DNA from: UBA11475 sp045655805
GTDB taxonomy: Bacteria > Bacillota > Clostridia > Christensenellales > Borkfalkiaceae
Direction of reading: 5' to 3'
DNA length: 64,000 nucleotides
Assembly: GCA_045655805.1 (NCBI GenBank)
Contig: JAZOPZ010000018.1
Span: forward strand, 112,202-176,201
Shown here: one piece after another, positions 41,832 through 50,464 of the stretch
Layout of the letters: every line of letters starts with the position of its first letter
Position numbering within the stretch: position 1 is the stretch's first letter
Notes under the pieces: model-generated
Seen by the model: only the letters and a program-made list of their open reading frames with translations
Told to the model about the DNA's origin: nothing
Database searches by the model: none
Program-made: the position numbers and the translations under genes

Positions 41832-44453
41832 TTACGCGATATCTCCTTTTTTTATTTGAAATTTTGGATTTTTTTTGTAAAAACTTCTATACGCAAACTT
41901 ATACCCCTCGGTTAAAAGTATGATTGAAAAAGCCACAAGTAGCGTTTTTATCCACGCTAAAGCGTTCATCGGACTGACGCCGAAAACCTTATAAAAGAAG
42001 GTTACTATTATAAAATGCAACACAAAAGTAAGTAAAAACGCAAGTGGCATAATTTTGTTTTTGGCAAAATTTTCGAGTATGCTTTTACTTCCCGTTTGCC
42101 TAGCGTTAAACGCGTTGAAAAGTTGAAAGGTAATAAACAGCGTAAACACCACACTAGGTAAATTTTCTTTACCAACCGATAAAAAATCAAAAGCGTATTC
42201 ACACACGGTGACGACTGCAATGTAGATAGCACTTATCAAAATACGAATTAACATACCTTTGCTAACCAACCCTTCAGAACGCTTGACAGGTTTGTTTTTA
42301 AGCAAATCGTCGGTAGCAGGTTCTAGCCCCAAAGTTAATGCAGGGGGGCCGTCCATAATTATGTTTATCCATAGTAGTTGGAGCGTATTGAAGGGGGACG
42401 GTAGTCCGAAAACGAGACACAACACTATAATTAGCAATGCAGAAATATTAACCGACAGTTGAAAAAGTATGAACCTTTGCAAGTTTTTATAAACGTTACG
42501 ACCAAACTCGACGGCAGTTATTATAGTCGAAAATCCATCGTCAAGTAAAACTATATCGGCTGTTTCTTTAGTAATTTCAGCCCCCGCTATACCCATCGCT
42601 ATACCGACGTCAGAGTGCCTTATTGCGGGTGCGTCGTTTATTCCGTCGCCAGTAACGGCAACTACTTCACCCATACTTTTAAGCGCCTTGACGACGCGCA
42701 ATTTCGTAGCAGGCGTGCTACGGGCAATCACCTTTATTTTTGGCAAAACTTTTTTAAGTTCGTTATCGCTTAACCTTTCCAAATCGGTGGCGTTCACAGC
42801 CTCCGAATCAGAATTTATAATTTCAAGTTCACGCGAAACGGCAATTGCCGTATATAAATTGTCCCCCGTGAGCATTTTGACTTCAACGCCAGCCTCTTTG
42901 GCTTTTTTAACTGCAAGATAAGCGTCTTTTCGGATAGCGTCAAAAATTACGGCGTATCCGTCAAAAATAGTTTTTTGATTATCAATCGAGTGCGCAAAAC
43001 AAATTATGCGCCGTGCCAAAAGTTCGAGCCGTTTTAACTCGTCAAAAATTCTATCTTTATCAAACGCAGAAAGTTCACACTTTGATAAAACGACTTCCGG
43101 CGCTCCCTTTATAAGGCACAAATTACTTTCGTCTGCTAAAATCGTGGTTTGCATCATTTTTTCTTGGCTAGAAAAAGGTACTCTATCGATAACTTTATAA
43201 TCGGCACGCATTTTTTCGGGCGCATAACCGTTTGCCTTTACGAAAGTTAAAAGAGCGCTTTCCGTTGCGTTGCCAAAAAAATTTTCCCCACTTAAAAGAG
43301 CCGTTGAGTTAAGCGCAATATTTAAGCGTAAAAATTTGTCGATAGTTTCTTTTTCTGTACCACGACTTGAAAAAGAAACTAATCGCTCGACTTGCATTTT
43401 GTTTTGGGTTAAAGTGCCCGTTTTATCAGAACAAATCACGCTTACTGAACCTACTGTTTCAGTAGCCACCAATTTTTTTATTAAAGCATTTTTCTTGGCG
43501 AGTTTTACCATACCGATTGCAAGTGAAACAGCGACTATTGACGGCAATCCTTCAGGTACCGTTGCAACTATTAAAACTATACAAGAAATGAAAGTTTCCT
43601 GCAATGCAAAAAAGGTAAAATTGCCAGTTATAATAAGTTTTATAACGCTCAAAACGAACACTAATGCCGAAGTTACAACTCCGATAAGCGCTATGGTTTT
43701 ACCTAACGAAGAAAGTTTTTCGTTAAGTGGTGATTGACCGTCGGTTTTATTGCCTAGTTCTTGTGCTATTTTTCCTATTTCGGTCAAGTTTCCCACACCC
43801 GTTACCACGCATTTTGCGTCACCACCCACTACAAAAGTCCCTGCGTATACCATATTTAAGCGCTCGGCAAGATGGGTCTTTTCAGTCAAAATACAATCGT
43901 GGTTTTTTTTGACGGGCAGGCTTTCGCCAGTTAAGGCAGACTCGTCAACCGTTAGTGAGTTGCTGTCAAGTAGTCTACCGTCGGCAACCACGGCGTCCCC
44001 CGCCGAAAGATAAATTATATCGCCTACTACAATTTCTTCTTTTTTTACTAAAAGGTTAACGCCGTTCCTTAAAACGCTGACTGTTTTTTGTCCTGCTGAC
44101 GACGCTAACGCCTCAAAGGCTTTTTGCGAGCCGTTTTCCATAAACACCGTTATCGCCGTCGATAAAAATACGGCGACGACTATGCCTATTACTTCGGAAA
44201 AATCCGCCTCACCTGTCTTTAAAAAACGGCCTAAATTTATAGCAAAAGTAATGACGGCAGAAATTAACAAAATTAAAATCATCGGCTCGAAAAGCGCCGA
44301 AATTATTCGCTTAAAAATCCCGTCCGTCGTTTGTTTTTTTATTATATTTTCACCGTAGGCTTGCCTACTACGATTGACTTGTTCTTCGTCTAGTCCACTA
44401 AACGCAGATAATTTTTTAAGGGCGGTGTCCCCACTAGTTGTATACCAAACCAT
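41832..44453 (-). CDS. P-type cation-transporting ATPase (P2A, calcium type)
   Basis: 873 residues, SERCA/PMCA-like. N-terminal cation ATPase region, M1-M2, actuator TGES (175-178), M4 with VPEGLPS (299-305), phosphorylation motif D343KTGTLT, nucleotide-binding KGAPE, hinge MLTGDN and TGDGINDAPA. Four further C-terminal helices end it. The M6 segment NIIMDGPPALTLGLEP fits calcium pumps. Role: ATP-driven cation export, most likely calcium. GGAGG precedes the ATG. Confidence 0.92.
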   Translation of the reverse strand: MVWYTTSGDTALKKLSAFSGLDEEQVNRSRQAYGENIIKKQTTDGIFKRIISALFEPMILILLISAVITFAINLGRFLKTGEADFSEVIGIVVAVFLSTAITVFMENGSQKAFEALASSAGQKTVSVLRNGVNLLVKKEEIVVGDIIYLSAGDAVVADGRLLDSNSLTVDESALTGESLPVKKNHDCILTEKTHLAERLNMVYAGTFVVGGDAKCVVTGVGNLTEIGKIAQELGNKTDGQSPLNEKLSSLGKTIALIGVVTSALVFVLSVIKLIITGNFTFFALQETFISCIVLIVATVPEGLPSIVAVSLAIGMVKLAKKNALIKKLVATETVGSVSVICSDKTGTLTQNKMQVERLVSFSSRGTEKETIDKFLRLNIALNSTALLSGENFFGNATESALLTFVKANGYAPEKMRADYKVIDRVPFSSQEKMMQTTILADESNLCLIKGAPEVVLSKCELSAFDKDRIFDELKRLELLARRIICFAHSIDNQKTIFDGYAVIFDAIRKDAYLAVKKAKEAGVEVKMLTGDNLYTAIAVSRELEIINSDSEAVNATDLERLSDNELKKVLPKIKVIARSTPATKLRVVKALKSMGEVVAVTGDGINDAPAIRHSDVGIAMGIAGAEITKETADIVLLDDGFSTIITAVEFGRNVYKNLQRFILFQLSVNISALLIIVLCLVFGLPSPFNTLQLLWINIIMDGPPALTLGLEPATDDLLKNKPVKRSEGLVSKGMLIRILISAIYIAVVTVCEYAFDFLSVGKENLPSVVFTLFITFQLFNAFNARQTGSKSILENFAKNKIMPLAFLLTFVLHFIIVTFFYKVFGVSPMNALAWIKTLLVAFSIILLTEGYKFAYRSFYKKNPKFQIKKGDIA

Positions 44454-44503
44454 CTTTAGCCTCCACGCCTTTAAAAATATGCCGTAAGTTTAATCAATAT
44501 GAC

Positions 44504-44532
44504 TTGCAATTTAACTTGAACGGTGTTAAAAT
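44504..44532 (+). promoter_or_regulatory. Promoter of the PRT-phosphatase-AEC operon
   Basis: TTGCAA (44504-44509), 17 bp, TAAAAT (44527-44532). Confidence 0.65.
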
Positions 44533-44561
44533 TATATAGTCATAAACTAGAGGAGATTACC

Positions 44562-45104
44562 ATGGCTAACCAATTTTTTAAAGTAGACATTAAAGGCTAC
44601 GAAGCTCAATTACCAGTTTTGCCATTACCATCAGGCATTAACATTGCATTTTTTAACTTGCACGGCGACCAAGCGCTTACCGAACATTGTGGTAAAGAAA
44701 TTGCTAAACTCTTAAGCGATTGTGAAGTTTTAATCACGGCTGAAAGTAAGGGATTACAACTTACACACGTCGTTGCTAGAGAATTAGGCATGCCTTACTA
44801 CGCTGTTTGTAGAAAATCAAAAAAACTCTATATGCAAGACGGTATAGAGGTTTTGATTGAATCTTCAATCACTACGGGCGCGGAACAACACTTATACTTA
44901 AGTAAGCACGACGTAGACCTTATAAAAGGTAAAAAAGTAGGTATCGTAGACGACGTCGTTTCAACCGGCGCAAGTTTACGAGGCATTGAAGATATCGTTA
45001 AAAAAGCAGGTGGTATAATTTGCAAAAAGGCTTTCGTTTTAGCAGAAGGCGACGCCGCCAACCGTGAAGACGTTTTATACCTAGCAACTATACCACTTCT
45101 CTAA
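44562..45104 (+). CDS. Phosphoribosyltransferase, adenine-PRT-like
   Basis: 180 residues from ATG 44562 with AGGAG eight bases upstream; the in-frame TTG at 44523 lies in the promoter and is rejected. The PRPP motif VGIVDDVVSTGASLRG is clear, and VLITAESKGLQLTHVVARELGMPYY gives the hood region. YAVCRKSKKLYM resembles adenine PRT and its non-purine relatives. Whether it salvages adenine or regulates, as PurR/XPRT-like domains do, is unsettled. Operon partners are an alkaline-phosphatase-fold enzyme and an AEC transporter, which suggest nucleotide salvage or export. Confidence 0.8.
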   Translation: MANQFFKVDIKGYEAQLPVLPLPSGINIAFFNLHGDQALTEHCGKEIAKLLSDCEVLITAESKGLQLTHVVARELGMPYYAVCRKSKKLYMQDGIEVLIESSITTGAEQHLYLSKHDVDLIKGKKVGIVDDVVSTGASLRGIEDIVKKAGGIICKKAFVLAEGDAANREDVLYLATIPLL

Positions 45105-45127
45105 AAATTAGATTATAGGTGATTATT

Positions 45128-45904
45128 TTGGAAAAGAAAGTTTTATTGATTTCAATCGACGGCATGCGTTCCGACGGTCTTAAGTCCTGTGGCAACCCAT
45201 ATCTTAAAGAACTTGAAAAGTTGTGCTATCACACTTACGACGCAAGGTCTATGAACCCTTCCGTAACCTTTCCTTGCCACTTTTCAATGACGCACTCGGT
45301 AACACCACAAAGACACGGTATTTTAACCAACACTTACGTACCACAAGTTCGCCCTGTAAAAGGTATTTTTGAAAAGGTGAACGAAGTCGGTGGCGTGTGC
45401 GCTATGTTTTACGGCTGGGAACCTTTGCGTGATATTTGCCCACCTGGCGCACTTAAGTTTGCAACTTATATTAACGCTTACACGAAAAACAGTAGCGACA
45501 CGGTTTTAACCGACGAGTGTGAAAAACTTTTGGAAACCGAAAAACCTGACTTTGCATTTTTGTATATGGTTGAAACGGACGAGAAAGGTGGTCACGACAA
45601 CGGTTGGATGAGCGACGAATACTTAAGAAGAGTTTCTATTGCAATTGATAACGTAAAGCGTATGATTGAAAAATTCGGCGACGAATATTCAGTAATAATT
45701 ATGGCTGACCACGGTGGCCACGATAGAGCACACGGTAGCGATATGCCTGAAGATATGATTATACCACTTTTCTTCTATGGCAAAGACTTTCCTAAAGGCG
45801 AAGTTATTAAAGAACAAATTTCACTTTTAAATATTGCCCCAACTATTGCTAAACTTTTAGGCGTTACGCCTGAACCTGAATGGGAAGGCTCACCTGTTTT
45901 TTAA
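45128..45904 (+). CDS. Alkaline-phosphatase-superfamily phosphodiesterase/pyrophosphatase
   Basis: 258 residues from TTG 45128, which has AGGTGA at the right spacing; the GTG at 45119 overlaps that ribosome site. The fold signatures are LLISIDGMRSDGL (metal Asp), NPSVTFPCHFSMTHSVTPQRHGI (nucleophile Thr) and MVETDEKGGHDNG, then IIMADHGGHDRAHG (metal ligands). It resembles nucleotide pyrophosphatase/phosphodiesterases but lacks a signal peptide, so it would act in the cytoplasm. It is in operon with the PRT and the AEC carrier. Confidence 0.82.
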   Translation: MEKKVLLISIDGMRSDGLKSCGNPYLKELEKLCYHTYDARSMNPSVTFPCHFSMTHSVTPQRHGILTNTYVPQVRPVKGIFEKVNEVGGVCAMFYGWEPLRDICPPGALKFATYINAYTKNSSDTVLTDECEKLLETEKPDFAFLYMVETDEKGGHDNGWMSDEYLRRVSIAIDNVKRMIEKFGDEYSVIIMADHGGHDRAHGSDMPEDMIIPLFFYGKDFPKGEVIKEQISLLNIAPTIAKLLGVTPEPEWEGSPVF

Positions 45905-45917
45905 GGAGAACTAAATA

Positions 45918-46919
45918 ATGTCTTTATTTCTTTCTACCCTTAACCAAATGGGCGTGCTTGGACTATATATGGTTATCGGTTTTGTAATAGCAAAACTCGG
46001 CGTGGTCGAAAAAAGTTCAACCAAAGTTTTATCTAAACTTGAAAACACAATTTTCTTGCCGGCGTTAGTTTTATATACTTTCGTTCAAAACTTTAACCTT
46101 GCAACGCTTTTTTCGTCTTGGCAACTTTTACTCTTTTCGCTAGGGGTTGAACTTATAATCATACCGATTGCAATATTCTCTGCAAAACTCGCATCTAAAG
46201 ACGGATTTATTAGAAGAATGTACACTTACGGGTTGTGTTTTTCTAACTTCGGATTTATGGGTAACGCAGTAGTCCAATCGCTATTTTCAGCAACTTTTTA
46301 TCAATCGTACATAATTTTTACGCTTCCACTTTGGACTATTATCTATATTTGGGGCGTACCTAATCTTTTGATTGAAAAGGACGAAAACGCTCCTGCTGAA
46401 AGCAAAAAACAAAAGTTTATTAAGTCCGTTAAACCACTTTTAAACCCTATGTTTATAGCACTTATTATAGGCGCAATAATCGGTATTACTGGGCTTGGTG
46501 AAATTTTACTTTCACTAAACGGTGGTAAGGGTATTTTCTTAACGCAAGTAATTAAAGTCTGTGGTGATTGCATGTCTCCTATCGCTATGATTATGACTGG
46601 TATTACTTTTGCGTTTATCGATATTAAAAAGGTTTTAGGCGATATCAGTATTTACGCAGTTACCATTTTAAGACTTTTGGTTTACCCACTTGCGCTTGGT
46701 GGAATTGCTTATCTAGTAAGTTCGTTTATAGTTCCGATTGACGATACTATATTTAAATGTTTCGTTATTTCACTTGCAATGCCTTTAGGCTTAAATACTA
46801 TCGTTATCCCTGCTGCTTATGGTAGAGATACTTCAGTCCCAGCAGGTATGGCGCTCGTATCACACGCCCTATCAATCGCAACAATACCACTTATAATGAT
46901 GATTTTCGGTATTGGTTAA
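45918..46919 (+). CDS. AEC-family transporter (auxin efflux carrier type)
   Basis: 333 residues in about ten helices arranged as two inverted halves. LSKLENTIFLPALVLYTFVQN and GLCFSNFGFMGNAVVQSLF are the N-terminal AEC hallmarks; CVISLAMPLGLNTIVIPAAYGRD is the C-terminal one. The substrate, often malate, malonate or other organic acids, is unknown. AAGGAG precedes ATG 45918. It is the last gene of the PRT-phosphatase operon. Confidence 0.85.
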   Translation: MSLFLSTLNQMGVLGLYMVIGFVIAKLGVVEKSSTKVLSKLENTIFLPALVLYTFVQNFNLATLFSSWQLLLFSLGVELIIIPIAIFSAKLASKDGFIRRMYTYGLCFSNFGFMGNAVVQSLFSATFYQSYIIFTLPLWTIIYIWGVPNLLIEKDENAPAESKKQKFIKSVKPLLNPMFIALIIGAIIGITGLGEILLSLNGGKGIFLTQVIKVCGDCMSPIAMIMTGITFAFIDIKKVLGDISIYAVTILRLLVYPLALGGIAYLVSSFIVPIDDTIFKCFVISLAMPLGLNTIVIPAAYGRDTSVPAGMALVSHALSIATIPLIMMIFGIG

Positions 46920-46949
46920 AATTATTTGTAGCAACAAAAAAGCACCCGC

Positions 46950-46980
46950 TTGTCGCTCTTCCTATAGGGAATTGCGACAA
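46950..46980. repeat. CCTATAGG-core hairpin next to the array
   Basis: TTGTCGC (46950-46956) pairs with GCGACAA (46974-46980), and TTCC pairs with GGAA inside. On minus, the sequence right after it is GCGGGTGCTTTTTT, a terminator-like end. Confidence 0.6.
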
Positions 46981-47004
46981 CTAAATAAATCCGTGAACAA
47001 ATTT

Positions 47005-47131
47005 GTTAGATTTGCTCACGCAAGTTATATTGCCTACGGCAGTGATATTCGCCTACGGCGAGTTTTGGATTTATTTAATATAACTGCGACTAAAGGTTGC
47101 AATCTAACGCAAAACTTGTTTTGCATATCAC
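47005..47131. repeat. Array of five tiny hairpins joined by 7-nt linkers
   Basis: Left half: GTTAGAT, hairpin TTGCTCACGCAA, GTTATAT, hairpin TGCCTACGGCA, GTGATAT, hairpin TCGCCTACGGCGA. A 16-nt spacer follows. Right half, with linkers in reverse complement: ATATAAC, hairpin TGCGAC-TAAAG-GTTGCA, ATCTAAC, hairpin GCAAAACTTGTTTTGC, ATATCAC. All joins are exact. An outer 10-bp pair AAATAAATCC (46983-46992) and GGATTTATTT (47067-47076) is also present. No credible gene; the 81-codon frame across it is fortuitous. Confidence 0.8.
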
Positions 47132-47190
47132 TTTTAGCCACAAGGTTAAAAATATAACTATATTAACCTAATCTTTTGTGGTAAAAATAA

Positions 47191-47229
47191 AGCCCACCAT
47201 ATTTCGGTTTTTGCGAAGTATGGTGGGCT
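47191..47229. repeat. Long hairpin in the 46920-47288 noncoding region
   Basis: AGCCCACCATA (47191-47201) pairs with TATGGTGGGCT (47219-47229), and TTCG/CGAA extends the stem inside after one mismatch. No T-tract, so probably not a standard terminator. The rest of 46920-47288 shows no gene. Confidence 0.65.
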
Positions 47230-47288
47230 ACACTTATGTCTTAAAGTAAAAATCCTTAAGAGACACGCTTTTTAGGGTGCTTTTTTAA

Positions 47289-47930
47289 TTATTTTAATAA
47301 AATATTTGTTAATTTAGGCACGGTTTCACATATAACGGTAGCGTGGTTTTCGACCAAAAAAGATTTTGGCTTAAATCCGTAACTAACGCTTATACAGTTA
47401 AGATTTGCGTTTTTTGCCGTTAAAATATCCACTTCTGAATCCCCCACGTAAACGCAATCTTTTTCTTCAACGCCAAGATCTTTAATCGCCATAAACAATA
47501 AATCGGGAGCAGGCTTTTTAGGAACGGGTGGTTGTTCACCGTAAGCGCAATCTATTAAACCACTAAAATATTTTTGGGCAAGCAGTTTTACTGCGCCGTC
47601 GTATTTATTTGAAACGATTGCCGTTTTTATTCCGTTTGCTTTGAGCGTTTTGAGCATATCGGTAACGCCTAAATATTCACAAGTAAAATCGGCATTATGC
47701 TTTGAATAATAATCCTTAAAATCAGCGAGTGCAACATCTAAATCGACTGCGTACCCACTAAAAGCCCTAGCGACTAAATTTTTAACGCCGTTGCCGACCA
47801 TCGTAACTATTTTTTCAGTACTATGAGTTTTTGCTCCGTGTTTTTCAAGCGAATAATTAACGGCGTTGGCTAAATCTACGCTAGTATCGAGTAAAGTTCC
47901 GTCTAAATCAAAAATAACTGCTTTAACCAT
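47289..47930 (-). CDS. HAD-superfamily phosphatase, phosphoglycolate-phosphatase-like
   Basis: 213 residues. FDLDGTLLDT (motif I with nucleophile Asp), VSNKYD (motif II), KPAPDLL (motif III Lys) and VGDSEVDILTAKN (motif IV) are complete. A helical cap lies between motifs I and II. Close to Gph/PpaX-type phosphatases that hydrolyse small phosphate esters or pyrophosphate. It is divergent from sigK. Promoter TTTCAA-17-TAAAAT on minus at about 47955-47985. Confidence 0.85.
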   Translation of the reverse strand: MVKAVIFDLDGTLLDTSVDLANAVNYSLEKHGAKTHSTEKIVTMVGNGVKNLVARAFSGYAVDLDVALADFKDYYSKHNADFTCEYLGVTDMLKTLKANGIKTAIVSNKYDGAVKLLAQKYFSGLIDCAYGEQPPVPKKPAPDLLFMAIKDLGVEEKDCVYVGDSEVDILTAKNANLNCISVSYGFKPKSFLVENHATVICETVPKLTNILLK

Positions 47931-48044
47931 AAAATTCTCCTACGAACAATTTTAACACATACTACCCCACTTTGAAAGCGTTTTTACAAATTTTTACATA
48001 TTTTGATTTTTTTTGCAATATATTAAAGCAAAAAGGAGCGTTGT

Positions 48045-48743
48045 ATGTTTGAATTTTTACTGTATATTCTTGGCAAGATTACCTTTTTTACGGGGGCAAT
48101 CGTAAGTGGTAGTTCGTACAAAAAGCCACTCTCACCCGAAGAAGAACACGAATACCTATTGAAAGCGCAGGCAGGCGATAGACACGCAAAAGAAGTTTTA
48201 CTAGAACGGAATATGCGCTTGGTTGCACACATAGTAAAAAAGTATAAAGGTTCGGCAGAAACGGACGACTTGCTCTCAGTCGGGTCAATGGGGCTTGCAA
48301 AAGCAATAAATACTTTTGACACTAGCAAATGCTCAAAGTTAGCAACTTTTGCATCAAGATGCATTGAAAACGAAATTTTAATGTTACTGCGTGCGAACAA
48401 AAAACACAAAAACACGCTATCGCTTTACGACGAAGTTGGCACGGACGGTGAGGGCAACACTTTAAAAATAGTTGACCTTTTAACAGAGGACGAAGACGTA
48501 GTATTTAAAAACGCTAACGACGAACTTCTTAAAAACGCCTTGATACAAAAAATGAAAGAAGTTTTAACGGATAGAGAATTTATTATAATAAAACTGCGTT
48601 ACGGCATAGGTACGGGAGAATGTTACGCCCAAAGAGAAGTGGCACAAATGCTTAAAATTTCACGCTCGTACATATCTAGGCTAGAAAAACGCGCCATCGA
48701 AAAATTACGCACGGTTATCACTAAAAAAGACTTTCCTATTTGA
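48045..48743 (+). CDS. sigK: Sporulation sigma factor, sigma-K type
   Basis: 232 residues. The N-terminal pro-like stretch MFEFLLYILGKITFFTGAIVSG matches the hydrophobic pro-sequence of sigma-K. PLSPEEEHEYL, NMRLVAHIVKKY, LLSVGSMGLAKAINTFD and CIENEILMLLRANKKHKNTLSL give region 2. AQREVAQMLKISRSYISRLEKRAIEKL gives region 4.2. The gene is unbroken, with no skin-type element. It would direct late mother-cell transcription after cleavage of the pro-sequence. AAAGGAG precedes ATG 48045. It implies a spore-forming lineage. Confidence 0.88.
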   Translation: MFEFLLYILGKITFFTGAIVSGSSYKKPLSPEEEHEYLLKAQAGDRHAKEVLLERNMRLVAHIVKKYKGSAETDDLLSVGSMGLAKAINTFDTSKCSKLATFASRCIENEILMLLRANKKHKNTLSLYDEVGTDGEGNTLKIVDLLTEDEDVVFKNANDELLKNALIQKMKEVLTDREFIIIKLRYGIGTGECYAQREVAQMLKISRSYISRLEKRAIEKLRTVITKKDFPI

Positions 48744-48770
48744 AAGTTGTATAAATTTACTAAAATTAGT

Positions 48771-48800
48771 CGCAAGTTATTGAAAACTTGCGCTTTTTTT
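48771..48800 (+). terminator. sigK terminator overlapping the next promoter
   Basis: CGCAAGTT (48771-48778), loop, AACTTGCG (48785-48792), then TTTTTTT. The -35 box of the TM1266-like gene (48780-48785) lies in its loop. Confidence 0.85.
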
Positions 48801-48808
48801 GTTATAAT
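48780..48808 (+). promoter_or_regulatory. Promoter of the TM1266-thyA-dfrA operon
   Basis: TTGAAA (48780-48785), 17 bp, TATAAT (48803-48808). Confidence 0.75.
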
Positions 48809-48837
48809 TATAAAGAAGTTACAAAAAAGGAAAATTT

Positions 48838-49080
48838 ATGCAAAATATTTTAGCAGTTTTAACTATAATAGTCAAAAATCCTGATTCTGTCGAAAGAGTT
48901 AATACTCTTTTGCACTCGGCAAGGGATTACGTCGTTGGTAGAATGGGTTTACCCTGTCGTGAGCGTGAAGTTAGCGTTATTTGCGTGGTTTTAGACGCCC
49001 CACAAGAGATTATTAACGCTTTATCGGGCAAGTTGGGCATGACAGAAGGCGTTTCAAGCAAAGTTTTAACTACTAAATAG
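48838..49080 (+). CDS. TM1266-type iron-only hydrogenase system regulator
   Basis: 80 residues. VERVNTLLHSARDYVVGRMGLPCREREVSVICVV and ALSGKLGMTEGVSSK match the TM1266 family, a ferredoxin-like alpha/beta domain linked with Fe-only hydrogenases in anaerobes. Its molecular role is not settled; despite the name it lacks a DNA-binding motif. AAAGGA precedes ATG 48838. It leads an operon with thyA and dfrA, which is not an obvious functional link. Confidence 0.8.
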   Translation: MQNILAVLTIIVKNPDSVERVNTLLHSARDYVVGRMGLPCREREVSVICVVLDAPQEIINALSGKLGMTEGVSSKVLTTK

Positions 49081-49088
49081 GAGTAATT

Positions 49089-49919
49089 ATGAGTAAAGCA
49101 GATCAACTTTTTATAGAAACTTGTAGAAATATTATAGATAACGGCAAGTGGGACACCGATTTACCTGTTCGTCCACATTGGGAAGACGGCACGCCTGCTC
49201 ATACCGTTAAAAAGTTTTGTATAGTAAATCGCTACAATTTGCAAGAAGAATTTCCTATAATCACCTTGCGTAGAACGGCTTTTAAATCAGCCATTGACGA
49301 AATTTTATGGATTTGGCAAAAAAAGTCTAACAACGTTAAGGACTTAAATAGTCATATTTGGGACAGTTGGGCTGACGAAACGGGTTCTATCGGCAAAGCG
49401 TACGGCTACCAACTCGGCGTTAAACATAAATATAAAGAAGGTATGTTTGACCAAGTTGACCGTGTTTTATACGACCTTAAAAACAACCCGTCTTCAAGAC
49501 GAATTATGACGAATATTTACGTTCATCAAGACTTGTCTGAAATGCATCTTTACCCTTGCGCTTATTCAATGACTTTTAACGTAGTCGGCGATACGCTCAA
49601 CGGCATATTAAACCAACGCTCTAACGACGTTTTAACGGCGAATAATTGGAACGTAGTTCAATACGCAATACTATTAATGATGTTTGCGCAAGTGTCTGGA
49701 CTTAAAGCAGGCGAATTAGTGCACGTTATTTCGGACGCTCACATTTACGACAGACACGTACCTATCGTAGAAAAAATTCTTAAAAACCCACAATACCCTG
49801 CTCCAAAGGTTTGGATTAACCCTGAAGTTAAAGATTTTTACGACTTCACCGTGGACGATTTTAAGTTGATTGACTATGAATACACTAAATTAGAAGATAA
49901 AATAGAGGTGGCTATATAA
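49089..49919 (+). CDS. thyA: Thymidylate synthase
   Basis: 276 residues. It methylates dUMP to dTMP with methylene-tetrahydrofolate. The active-site Cys is C157 in LYPCAYS. SSRRIM (135-140) binds phosphate, and GILNQRSNDVLTANNWNVVQYA binds the pyrimidine and folate. HVISDAHIYDRHV completes the site. The stop overlaps the dfrA start in a TAATG pair, so product and cofactor recycling are coupled in translation. Confidence 0.96.
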   Translation: MSKADQLFIETCRNIIDNGKWDTDLPVRPHWEDGTPAHTVKKFCIVNRYNLQEEFPIITLRRTAFKSAIDEILWIWQKKSNNVKDLNSHIWDSWADETGSIGKAYGYQLGVKHKYKEGMFDQVDRVLYDLKNNPSSRRIMTNIYVHQDLSEMHLYPCAYSMTFNVVGDTLNGILNQRSNDVLTANNWNVVQYAILLMMFAQVSGLKAGELVHVISDAHIYDRHVPIVEKILKNPQYPAPKVWINPEVKDFYDFTVDDFKLIDYEYTKLEDKIEVAI

Positions 49920-50419
49920 TGAAATCAATAGTAGCAGTAGATAAAAAATGGGGCATTGGCAAAAAGAACGACCTTTTATTCAGTTTACCTGAAGATATGG
50001 CTTTTTTCCGTCGCACGACTTTAGGTAAAGTTTGCTGTATGGGTTACAACACTTTACTTTCTTTCCCAGGTAGTAAACCGCTTAAAAATAGAACGAGCAT
50101 AGTTTTAGCGCCAGACGGTATTGAACGCGACGATTGCATTATCGTTCATACTTTAGAAGACCTTTCAAAAGAACTTGCTAAATATAATTCTGAAGATATA
50201 TTCGTAATCGGTGGCGCAATGTTCTATCGCACGATGTTACCTTTCTGTGATGAAGTTTTAGTTACCAAGGTTGACGCCGACGGTGGTGCTGAAGTTTTTT
50301 ATGAAAATTTAGACGCTTTAGACAACTGGTCTTGTATTTATACTTCTGAACCTGTCGAAACTAACGGTTATACTATTCGCTTTACCACTTATAAAAATTC
50401 AGCAGTACAAAAATTTTAA
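49919..50419 (+). CDS. dfrA: Dihydrofolate reductase
   Basis: 166 residues. It regenerates tetrahydrofolate after the ThyA reaction. SIVAVDKKWGIGKKNDLLFSLPEDMAFFRRTT gives the Met20-loop and substrate Glu/Asp region; KVCCMGYNTLLSFPG and IFVIGGAMFYRTMLPFCDEVLVTKV give the NADPH site. The usual GRKT reads GYNT here, a small departure at the cofactor-binding Arg. Start ATG 49919 overlaps thyA. Confidence 0.92.
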   Translation: MKSIVAVDKKWGIGKKNDLLFSLPEDMAFFRRTTLGKVCCMGYNTLLSFPGSKPLKNRTSIVLAPDGIERDDCIIVHTLEDLSKELAKYNSEDIFVIGGAMFYRTMLPFCDEVLVTKVDADGGAEVFYENLDALDNWSCIYTSEPVETNGYTIRFTTYKNSAVQKF

Positions 50420-50436
50420 TTGTACATTTAAAATAT

Positions 50437-50464
50437 AAAAGGTGCTATCAAAGCACCTTTTTTA
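50437..50464. terminator. Terminator after dfrA
   Basis: AAAAGGTGCT (50437-50446), ATCAA loop, AGCACCTTTT (50452-50461) and more T. It also lies at the end of the minus-strand DUF4926-like gene. Confidence 0.88.

Noticed and set aside
47005..47131. CRISPR-like array
   Set aside because: Units are far too short, each unit is itself a hairpin, and the halves are mirrored rather than directly repeated.
46912..47157. An 81-codon plus-strand frame across the hairpin array
   Set aside because: It overlaps the AEC stop, has no ribosome site, and consists of the hairpin/linker repeats, so its residues follow from the repeat structure.
47960..48044. Sigma-E-type promoter for sigK
   Set aside because: A CATATTTT resembles the -10 box, but no acceptable -35 box lies 13-15 bases upstream.
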